Of a stretch of DNA of 64,000 nt, positions 13,401 through 25,400 are shown in pieces. The stretch comes from Kryptolebias marmoratus. Its lineage: Eukaryota > Chordata > Actinopteri > Cyprinodontiformes > Rivulidae. Made by a program: the position numbers and the translations under genes. The notes below the pieces were generated by a model that was not told the DNA's origin, did not search any database, and saw only the letters and a list, made by a program, of their open reading frames with translations. Location: assembly GCF_001649575.2 (NCBI RefSeq), contig NC_051438.1:28915273-28979272 (forward strand), given 5' to 3'. Each line of letters opens with the position of its first letter. The stretch's first letter is position 1.

Positions 13401-16400
13401 TTCTGGATGTTCCTTGGTTAGATCCACACAGATGATGGTAATATTAGAAAGTGCAGGGAAACTCTTGTCTTTTTGTTCAGATAAAACCAGATTTTAAAGT
13501 GCTGTGACCTCTGTTCTCTCTTAACCCTCCAAAGTTTTTTATTTATTTTTTATTTTTGTTTGCTGTCTGGGAAGAAGCTGAGTCATTCTGCTCGAGATGC
13601 TTTCATTTTTCTGCACCAGATTTTTTAAAGATGTTCCATATTTTGGATTACTTAGAGTCATTGTCTATTTTTTTATCACTTTCATCAGCCAAAACACACA
13701 TTGTTTCGTTGTTTACGTCTGGTTCTGTGGTCCTCTCCTTGTGTCTTTAAGGTGAGGGTTCCTGAAGATACCTCCCCATGGAAGGACATCCTGCAGATCA
13801 GCGCTCAGGACGCTGACCCTAAAAGCAAGCTGGTGTTCTCCATCCACAGCAGCCTTCCTCCGGACAGCGCCAACTTATTTCACCTGGACCCGAAGAGCGG
13901 TGTCCTGGTGATGAAAGAGGAGCTGGACTTCGAGACCATTTCTGTCCATACGCTCATCGTCACGGTAACCATTTCATTTGTGTCAACAGAAAACATGAGA
14001 GTATAATATGCTTAGAAAGAACAAACAAAACACAGCAACTTAAAAATAAGAATATATTAAGTACTTATTTATTGTCATAACTGGTTTTCTTTGTATAAAA
14101 GAACTGGTGGAGAACGTTTCCTCATTGTTTCTATAAACGCAGAAATTAGAGCAATGGCACTTTTCTTTGCTCTGATTGGTCCACTCCACTCAGGAATAAA
14201 GGTTCTTCTCCCTAAACAGTGTGTTAAATAAAACAAATAAATAAATTTAACCAATCTTCATGTGTTTGCATGAAGTAAATAATATACCAAAAATATAAAA
14301 AAGATTGCATTCACTGTAAACTTTCTGAACTGGTAAAGATTAAACATTTTGCAGAGTTATTTCTGGCATTAAAAAAACATTATAACTAATGAAAGGAAGC
14401 AAACACATTGACACACTTTGTATCATAACAGCATTAACAGAATAAAATAAAAAAATGCTTGCAGAGAAGCCAAAGTGCTGAGTTTTCTGTTTGGAATTAT
14501 TCAGGTTTTGTAAAGTAAAACAGCCTCATTAGTCTTTAACCTCTTCATGAACTCTTCAGGTGCTTGACCAGGAGATCCCAGTGAAGAGGAATTTTGCAAA
14601 GGTGGTGATTCAGGTGGAGGACTGTAACGACCACTCACCAGCTTTCCTGAGCCCCCGCTACCAGGCCAGCATTTCTAACCTGGCCCCCGCAGGCTCCGAG
14701 GTCATCCGGGTCAAGGCCCTGGACAAGGACATGGGAAGCAATGCAGACATCAGCTACTCGCTGCACTCTGGTGAGCAACTCAGCTCTATTTTTACATTTT
14801 ATCTACACTCACCTTTTATCACCTAATGCTAATTTATTCAGTTCTATAATATTTACTAAGAGCTGCCACCACCTTCTTATTTTGAAGACTGGAAGCTCCC
14901 TCGCTTTGACCAAAGACCTTAAATGTGGGACATTTTGTGACAGAGCATGGTGCCTGAACCCAAATGCTCCAGCTGAACACTTTGTGTCGACTCAGAGTGT
15001 TTTATACAGCAAGGAATATCCATCTTTATAAATGATTTGTCTCAGTCTCTGCTTAAACACTTATTTTGTCTCTGAAGGTAAAAAATGATCCATGAAGTGA
15101 AATAAATGTCGCTGTTCCCAGAACAGTTTCTCTTGTTTATATTACTGCAGCAGAATCACAAAGATAATTCTTTAACAGCTGACAACTTGACAAAAATTGA
15201 TACCAAAGTAAACTTGAATTTTTGTCCTGCAGTTCTTTTAGTGAAGAAAAAGATATTTTGATGTGTAAACTTAAACACTTGTTTGAGAACAAAGTTTGAA
15301 TATTTTAGATGTCAGTTGTTCATGACGCTGTCATTTATACAAGTTAAGTTTAACACATGACTTCCTTTTTCCCTGCAGGAAATATTGACAACATCTTCTC
15401 CATCGATTCAGAGCTGGGCTCCATCAGTTTATCCAAACCTTTGGACCTTCACCCTCAGGACCAGTTCCACCTCACAGTAAAGGCCACAGACCAGGGCTTC
15501 CCTCAACGCTCTGATGTTTGCTCCGTCCACATTCGCGTCCGTATTTCTGACCAAACTCCTCCCACCTTCCCCTCCGAAGAATACCTAATTGAAGTCAATG
15601 AATCAAGCCCTCCTGGTACCCCAGTGATCACCATCTCAGCCTCCAGCCCAGCTGCAGTGCATTATGGGATAGAAAGTGGCAATGTAAATGGGACATTTTA
15701 CATCAACCCCTACACCGGGATGATTTCCACCAACAAGTACCTTGATTTTGAGAACTGTGAATCCTACAAGCTCAAAGTTACAGCTTCCACCACAATGGGA
15801 GCCATGTCCAAGACACTTGTTCATATCTATGTGGTTGATGATAACGATAACGCTCCTGTCTTTCAGCAGACAGAGTACTTGGGACAAATCAGTGAGTCGG
15901 CACATATTAACAGCATGGTGATGGGAAAAAGAAACACACCGCTGGTCATTCAAGCATCAGACGCAGATCGAGATTCAAATTCCCTGCTGACATATCAGAT
16001 CCTTGAACCTGAGGCTCTAAAGATCTTCAAGATTGACCCAAGTATGGGCACCATCTCTTTAATTTCACCAGTTGACTTTGAAACTAAGACAGAGTACCAC
16101 CTGACAGTGCAGGTGAAGGACTCTGGGGAGCCATCGCTGTATGCAGCAGAGCCTGCCAAGGTCATTGTTCGTGTCCTGGACCTGAATGACTGCCCGCCAC
16201 AATTCACCGCTCCAGTGTACGAGCCATCCTTCATCTTTCCAGTTATCAGAGATACAGAGGTTGTGCGTGTCACAGCTCATGATGCCGACTCAGCAGTCTC
16301 ATACAGCATCACAGAGGGAAATCTTCATAATGCCTTTTCAATTCATCCCAATACTGGAGTCATCACAGTGACCAATGTGTCTGAATTCAGGCAATTTTAC

Positions 16401-19400
16401 CAGCTGGGCATCAGAGCCTCAGATGGCCTGTTTAAAGATTCAGCCACAGTCAAGATAAATGCAACAAAACTGATACCAAGTGATTTTAGATTTGAGCAGA
16501 ACGTTTACTTGACGAATGTTAAAGAAAACCTAAATATGATCAAAACTTTGGCAGCACTCAATGTTTTAGGATGCTATTTAAATGAGCCTCTTGTATTTTC
16601 TGTCATAAACCCCATGGGCAAGTTTGCAGTTTCCCAGACATCAGGTGTTCTTGAAACCACAGGTATCCCTTTTGACAGAGAGGAGAAAGATGTCTATGAC
16701 ATAATTGTAAAAGTACAAGACATGAGACGTCCACCAAGAACAGCCACAGCCCAGGTCAAGGTTTTTATAGACGACGTTAATGACAACGCTCCACAGTTTC
16801 TGAACCTGCCTTTTTCCATGATGATTTCTGAAGACACAGAGCCAGGAGATGTTTTGTATCAAGTCACTGCCATTGACAAAGATCTGGCAGAAAATGGGTC
16901 CATCTTCTACTCCCTGGAAGAGGACTACGGCCTCTTTAGGATCGATCCTAATGTAGGTGATATTTCCCTTCAAAGACCCCTTGATTTTGAAGCCTTGAAT
17001 AAATATGAGTTAATAGTTTTAGCTTCAGATGATGGAGAGCCCAGTCTGATCACCATGGCTCAACTCACCATTCAAGTGAGGAATCGAACCAACCCAATTT
17101 TCCAAACTCTTCTTTACCCATTGAAAGTCCCTGAAAATGTTCCCCCATTCACCACCATCCTGCACGTGCAGGCCAGGAACCCAGAAGGTTATCGTCTCAT
17201 CTACAATCTCAAGGAGGAAAATGCTTCAAAACATTTTCACATTGATTTCAAAACTGGTGTACTGACCGTCATCAACCCCCTCGACTTTGAAAGCCAAACA
17301 TTGCATGTGTTGACAGTTCAAGCTACTGACTCTGTGTCAGGAGCTTCATCAGAAGCTTCAATTGAAATAGAAGTGGAGGATGTAAATGACAATGCACCAG
17401 TTTTCTCACAACTAACATACAGCGTGAACATTGCTGAAGGTCTTCCAATCAACACCTCGGTGATACAACTCTCTGCTACTGACAAAGACTCTGGAAGAAA
17501 CAAAGACCTAACTTATCACATAGTTAAAACAGAAGGGAGTGATGCTGATTTCTTTCAGATAAACCCAAACTCTGGGTTGATTGTCACAAAACAGGTGCTG
17601 GATCATGAAGACATAAAGCACTTTAATTTAAAAATCAAAGCCATTGACAATGGGACTGTTCCTCTCAGCTGTGAGGCATTGGTTTATGTAAATGTCACTG
17701 ATGTCAATGACAATACTCCAGACTTCGTCAATCCTCATTATAAAGCTACTCTAGATGAAATGGCAAAATGTGGCCACATAGTAATTAGAATCCAGGCTTC
17801 AGATCCTGATTCTGCTGATCTCAGTAATCTCAAATACAAAATCATCTCAGGAAATGAAGACCGATACTTCAACATCAATGAATCCTCAGGAATCATTTCC
17901 TTTTCGAACGTCTGTAGGAAGAATTTGGACCCTTATTACAACCTGACTGTGGCTGTATCTGACGGAGTGTTTCAGAAAACTGCACCAGTCAATATCGACA
18001 TGATTAACAGCAACAAGCGCAGTCCATATTTCAAGCAGAGCATTTATGAAGCAGAGCTGGCTGAAAATGCAGAGCCAGGAACTCGAGTGATCCGACTGGC
18101 GGCCATAGACCCTGATGATGGACCACACGGAAGCGTTGACTACACCATCATCAACAAACTAGCTGATGAGAAGTTTGCCATACACAAAGATGGGCAGGTT
18201 GTGACGACTCAACCACTGGACAGAGAAAACTCCACCCAGAGAGTCATAGCAATCAAAGTGATGGCTAAAGACGGTGGTGGAAAAGTGGCCTTTTGCACTG
18301 TCAAAATTATTCTTACAGATGAGAATGACAATGTGCCTCAGTTTAAAGCAACAGATTATCAAGTTTCTATCCAGTCTACTGTAAATAAAGGCTCCCCTGT
18401 TATTACGGTCTTGGCTTATGATGCAGATGACGGCAAAAATGGAGATGTCACCTACACTGTAGAAGAAGCTGAAGAGGTCACAGAAGACATCATTGAGATC
18501 AACCCTCTCACCGGAGTAGTGAGTGTCAAGGAGAGTCTCGTTGGGATGGAGAACAAGATCTTTAATTTTAAAGTCAAGGCTCGTGACGGCAGCCTTCCTT
18601 TTTACAACTCCACTGTGCCTGTTCAGATGAAAGTGGTTCCTCCTGAGGTTCCCCTGCCGAAGTTCACAGAACCTCTCTACCATTTCTCAGCTGCAGAAGA
18701 CTTTCTTATCGGGACAGAAATTGGTTTTGTGAGAGCTGACTCTGACATCCCTGTCATTTACAGCCTAGTCAATGGGAACACGATTGAAAGCAACAAAGAC
18801 AAAGAGTTCAGCATTGACAAAGAAAGTGGAACTTTGCTGTTGCAGAAGCCCATTGACTATGAAAAGAGAAAGTGGTACCAGGTAGATGTGCTTGCTCAGG
18901 GGAATCATAATGGGACAGACGTTGCGTCATTGGTTTCTGTCAAAATTGAAGTCCAGGATGTGAACGACAACCAGCCAGTGTTTGATGCAAGCCCATACAG
19001 GGCGTTCCTGGCTGAAAACATGCCTGCTGGTACCACTGTCATCCAGGTGAGACAAAGAAACTTTTATTCCATTGATTTGCTGCTTTCTAAAGCACAGAAT
19101 AATCTTAAGACAGTGAGGTTTACTAAGACTCAATCTTAATCTTTTAATATAAAAGAATGCTTGTCATTTATACTAAAAGAAATGTGTACAATTCAATAAT
19201 TACAGTAGTCAAACAATATCCGTTTTCAACTTCTTATATCAGTAGATTAAAACTTTTTCTACACATAAAAGAATAGAAAGGAACTAGGGTCTGAGTCAAG
19301 TTTCAGGACATTGTTGTAACTTAAAAACTTGTTGGGTAGGCAATAATCTGTAAAAGTTCAGAAATCTTTACTTGACAGTCTGCATGTTATAGAATTATGT

Positions 19401-22400
19401 AATATTTTTTATTGCCAGGGCAAATACAAGGTTTACTTTTAGCTGGCAACAAGAGTGAGGATCCAAGAAGATGTGAGAACAGTCGAACTAACAACAAACT
19501 CCACACATCGGTGTCTGTTTTTGCAGTAGAAAACTCTTTGTAGGCTTTGAAACATTGTTGATACACAGCAGGATTCATTTGTTTAAATTCTCCTTTAGTT
19601 TTCTGCTGGAAATACAAATTACAATGAACTGAATCAATATTTACTACTGAGACACAATCTAAACATTTTAAATGTTTTGTTTTATCCATCAATTTGTTGT
19701 ACCTTTATTTTCCAGCTGCAGAATTGCAGTCAGCTTTTTTTATGTAAAGTAAATTAAAAATGCTTTGATCCCGTTAAGTGAACAAGTGATCACCATCTTT
19801 GTTTGAATCTGGCTTTATCTGTTAACAATTCTTTACCAATATGTAACACAACATAACACCTTCTTTTTATCCAGTCAGTGCAACTATCTTGAAAAAAGAT
19901 TCAAGTCTAAATAATTGGATTTTCTTCTACATCTGTTGGGCTATGGTTGCTTCGGTATCTCACCTGAAATCATGCAAATGAAATAATGATCAATAATATA
20001 GCACAACATAATATTTTGTTTGATTTTTTTCCCAAATATGTTAAAAATTAATTAATTAATTTGACTGACAACCCCTGCATGTTTGAACTTTCAGGTGACG
20101 GCCAATGACCCTGACACAGACACCAATGGCCTGGTGACCTACACCTTGGAGTCCCTGCCTGATGACACCCTGCCCATCACCGAGGTGTTCACCATCGATG
20201 GAGACAGTGGCTGGATCACCACGGTGCAGGAGACGGACTGCGAGGCCACCAGGGTCTACAGGTTTAACGTGGTGGCCACCGACCACGGCGGAGACGTCAA
20301 GCTGTCGTCCAGCGTCCTGGTGGAGGTGATGGTGACCGACCAGAACGACAACCCACCGAAGTTCACTGACGGCGTATACCGTGGCTCCGTGGTGGAGAAC
20401 TTGACCCCGTTCGAACCTATCGTTTCCATGACAACCACAGATGCTGACGTTTCTCTGGAGAACCGCCTTGTGACGTGTTACATCACAGGTGTGTATGTCT
20501 GCACGTGTGTTTGTTCCTCTCGTGTGTTTTTGGTATCTCTTGGAGGGCATTAAGTTTGTGTAATTCCGCCTTGCAGTACTTACCTATGATCTAGTTTGTG
20601 TTTATCTGTGCAAGCATGTTTTAATCAGTGAAATCAGAGTTCTGCAGTACTGTGGGATTTATCAAGACACTAATGAGGTGAAATGAAATCGTTGTTAATC
20701 ATCCTCAACTGTGTCATATTATTCAGCTTCAGATTAATCCCAGAGAGGAGCAAGATGACAATACAAGAATACCAACTGGATGCCCTGCAGCTAACAACAC
20801 AAACAAAGCCTTCAATTAATGCAAATCTCAGACAGTTAAACTGTTCTAAAGGAGCTCTCTGTCACAACACCCTTCTTTGCAGGAGAGAAGTGTTTGTGTT
20901 GGAATTATTTATAATGGCAGGGCTCGGCTCATGCTGACACTGACTCGTCACCGAAACACAAACAGAAACAAATGCAAATTAAAGTTGCCCTCTGCCAATG
21001 TGACTTTTTTGAAAATATTGTTTATTCAGAGCACTAAAGGGTTTAATATTCATTACTATTGATTTCAATAGGTTTTCTTCACAGACAAGAGTCTCCAACC
21101 GTTATAAATTGTTTTTTTATTTATTTATTTATTCATATGTTTGTAAAATTAAACCATAGTTTTCTGATTGTTGCTCAGAAGCAATAATGTAAATCTGGAT
21201 GATGCCCAAAGCAATTTTTGTGACATTCTGAATGCACAACATATCGGTAAATACTGATGTTACAACTTGTTCCCAAATTTAGCTTCAGTCTGCAGGTTGA
21301 CATGTTTGTTTTTTTGTTTTTGAGGAATATTGGAGTTTGAGTTTCCAACAGTCTCACTGATAATTGTAACTTTTCAGGTGATTAATGAAAAAGCTAAGCA
21401 CACAAAGAAAATAAATGCAGGAATGGTTTTAGGCAAAACAGTAAAAACAACAATCCATCTATCCATTTTCTTTACCCACTTCTTCTTTCCAAGTCACAGG
21501 CAGCTGGTGCCGATCTCCAGCAGTCACTGTGTGAGAGACAGGGGACACCCTGTACAGGTCACATGTCCATCACAGAGACACATAAAGACCATTTAAACTC
21601 TCACTCACACCTATGGACATTTTTGAGTTACCAGTTAATCTAACATGGATGTTTTTGGTCTTTGGGAGGGAACCAGAGTACCCGGAGTAAACCCATGTGG
21701 GTGCACACAGGGAAAACATGTAAACTCCACTTTTTGCTGTGAGGCAACAGCTCTTACCACTGCCCCACCATGCCGCCTCTAAACAACCTGCAGGACAGGG
21801 AGCAGAAATAATTTATTTTTCATCCAAAAACAAGGAAGCTGCTGTGTTGGAAACTTATCCAGTTAGTTTTAAGCCGTGACTCGGTTCTTTGTCGTACCCA
21901 CAGATGGCGACCCGTTGGGTCAGTTTGCCATCATCCAGGAGGACGAGGGTCAGTGGGGTCTGATAGTGAAGGAGACTCTGGACCGAGAGACCAAAGACCG
22001 GTACACCCTGAAAGTGACGGCCACGGACGGGAAGTTCGAGGCTCCGGTCACCGTGGATGTCCACGTGCTAGACATCAACGACAACAGTCCGGTGTGCGAA
22101 CAGGTAACTGGTTTCAACCTGTCACTCACATTCATTTAGACAGAGAATCAATAAAAAAATAATACTTTCTTGTTTTTAAACTTATAATTTATCTTGTTTG
22201 TTGTCTCAGATTGAGCTTTTATTGGCATTTTTGTCCTCTGTTGATTTGTTAAGCTCTTAAAGTTGTGTATTTTTACCAGTTTTTCTGTTACCGTGACGTC
22301 ATGTGAAGATCTTCTCCTTCATAGTAAATCCTGACTAGTTTTAAAACTCCATCCTCTCTCCTCATCGTTGGAGCCCAGCAGCTGTGTTTACCCTTCCTGC

Positions 22401-25400
22401 TATAAATCTTTGATTTGTCAGACACTCAGAGACCACCTTGAACAGGTCTGATGAAGATCTGATCTCCTGTTCCTCTGGTTCCAGCTGATGTACACGGAGG
22501 GGGTGATGGAGAACTTGCCACCCAGGATGTTCGTGCTCAAAGTTTCAGCTTCAGATTCAGATGTTGGCGTGAACGGCGAGATCTCGTACACACTCCACGG
22601 TCCAGACGCTAACAAATTTCATCTGGAACAAAGAACAGGTATGATGGTGTTTGGAGTTAAATGTGCTCAGTCACTCCAGGATTGTTTGGGATGGTGTTCC
22701 TATCATCCATCTGTAGCTGATCTCAGCCGATGAGAAGCAAAAACATCTCGTCTTTACTTTATATCACTTTTTTATTGACCCTTTTTTATGGCTCTATCTC
22801 TGAAAGTTGAAAATTGTTTTGTGTCAACCTTTTTTCTTTAGTTCTTAAATTAATTAAGTGAAGTGAAGTGAAATTTATTTATCAAAATTTAACAAAACAA
22901 AAGTAATTTTAGCTAATAGTATGATTGGTATAACTATAACAGAGTAATGTTGACACAAACATGAATAAACTTTCCTCTAAGAGGAAACATTTGAACAAAG
23001 TACTATGTTTTAGTTAATAGTATGATTGGTATATAACAGGTAATTTGAGTAAACTAACAATCTGTAAGTTGGTCAGTGATGTATAACCTAATAGACCATT
23101 TAAACATAAATAGACTTTCCTCTAAGAGGAAGCATTTAAACAGCTAACAATTAATGAAAAAGGGTAACAAATGTGCAGCATATCTGAGAATAAATTCTAT
23201 TGTGATGTTATTGTATGTTCCAAGATATTAGTGTTGTGTTGAGATCAAAAGATGTGTATTCAGGTTACAGCAGGAAGTTCTAACAGAAGAATAATGTAAT
23301 TAAATTCATTTGTTTCAGAATAAAGGATGTGTTTTCTGCTGTTAGTGTTTCTGTGGTTGACTGACTGGGAATCCGCTCTCCCCAGGTGAGCTGTTCACCT
23401 GGGCTGCTTTGGATCGGGAGGCGGACTTGGAGTACAACCTGGTGGTGAAGGCGACAGACGGCGGGGGTCGGTCCTGTCAGGCCGACGTCCTGCTGATGAT
23501 CCAGGACATGAACGACAACCCGCCTCACTTCTCCACCAGCCACTACGAGGTCACGGTGTTCGACAACACGACGGCGCGCACACCCATCTCGGTCATTTAC
23601 GCCACCGACGCAGACACAGGTGAGCTGCTGCCGACGTTTCTAACATCTCTGTGGGTTCAGTTGGATTTATGACAGTAAAAACACCACATTGTTTTCTCTC
23701 AGGTCACAACATGTTGGTATCAAGAATTCTTTTTACCCTGTTAAACACAGACCTGCCTTTATTTGTCTGAATCTAACTGATCCCAGTTATAATAAAACAC
23801 TAATCCATTCCTAACAGAGTTCTGAATTCTGAAACTCCCATCTCATACCTTTTTATGTGCCGTTCCAGCTGTGTTGGTAATGATCTACCCCTAACCTCAG
23901 CAGCATTAGCACCTCACTTCACACATGAGTTCACTGTAATTTTACATGTTTATCAACTGTTAAGTGTGCTTTATAATCAGCATTCAGCTGCAGATCCTGA
24001 CATCCCCCTCAGTAAATTTGTTTTAACCCCTCGAAGCGTCTGGAAAGCAAGAGCTGCACAACGAGAGCGACAGCTTTACTTTGGAAGCAAACATGTTTAT
24101 TCAGCTTAATTTATCCAAATACATTCCTCATATTTTACACTGCAGATGTTTTAAACTAAAACAATCAACACAGGGCCACATCCGAGCAGCGTTAGAGGTT
24201 TAAACTCTTATTAACGATGTTCATTTGGAACATCATGGTGCATTACCATGTTTTTAACCACCAATTCCTGCTTTATTTAAAATCTCTTCTTTCATCTCTG
24301 TGTGATAATTAAACCTATCTGTGGATAAAACTGTGTCATTTAAATGTGTTTTTAGGTTGTTTTGCATTGCTATAGATTCCCACTTTCTTGGGAAATGTGA
24401 AAAAAGGTGTGCTGTATGCTTTTTATGAGGGCAGTGGTAGCTCGGGGGTCTTGTAGGTTAGAGCCCAGGTTGGATCAGGAGGGGCATCCGGCATAAAAAC
24501 AATTGCCAAATCTTTCGTGCGAAGTTTGCTTGCTGTGGCGATCCCTGAAGGAAGAAGCAGGCGAAAGATAAACAACAATTTGTACGCTTTTCTTAGAAGT
24601 GAGTGCCATAAAACATCAGTGGAAACACAACCATACGGGTTGATCTTAAAGTTAACCATCGCCTGTTTTTTTTTTTTTTGTTTTAGGATTTTAATGCACT
24701 AAAAGTAAATATCACCACATTTGACTCAAGGTTTTAAATCTCAAAAGTAACTTTTAGCCTCTGTTGGACCAAAATGATTGACTAAAGAGTAAAGAAAATG
24801 ATAAATAACAGATATTTTTGCTTGCTGTCGCCTCACATTAAGAAGGTTACAGGTTTGCTTTTTCTGTGTGCATGAGAGGGTTTTTCTCCCACAGACCAAA
24901 AATATGCATGTTTTTTTGTCCCTAAGTGTGAGTGAGAGGGTGAATGGTTGTCTTATTTGTCTCTATGTGTCCCTGTGATGGACCTGTGACCTATCCAGGG
25001 TGTCCTCTGCCTCTCCTGTTGGCATTTTAGTCATAATGCATCACAGTTGATAGAAGATCATCAAAAAACAAAACCATCTAATGACATTTATGTCATTTTG
25101 CACCCGACTGAAGCGTTATATCGTCATGTAAAAGTTCTGTTAGTGAACAAGTGATGCCACGTCTAAAGAACTTTAAGAAACCTGGGAAGTCAGAGTTTTG
25201 TAACCTTATCTCAAGTTGTGATCTATTTTTTTAAAGTATAGTCTTGTTTCTTTGAGTTTCTAAATCATCTTCCTTACAAATTGAGTCAGTGGCTTGATTA
25301 GTGGCTCATAAATAAAAAAGAAAATGCAAACCTCATCTTGGCTATTTATGAGCGAAAAATGAAATCTTCAGGAAGTAAATTAGTTATGTTGTTATCATTT

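Noticed and set aside
15636..18683. Minus-strand frames of 60-174 codons opposite the giant exon
   Set aside because: They are antisense shadows of a long conserved coding exon, have no recognisable domain and no splice context.
19047..19139. Extension of the giant exon to the stop at 19139
   Set aside because: A consensus donor at 19047 joins in phase to 20095, which resumes the cadherin repeat; the extension has no cadherin features.
24425..24500. Possible tRNA gene
   Set aside because: Box-like words are present but no cloverleaf can be drawn; better read as a SINE head.
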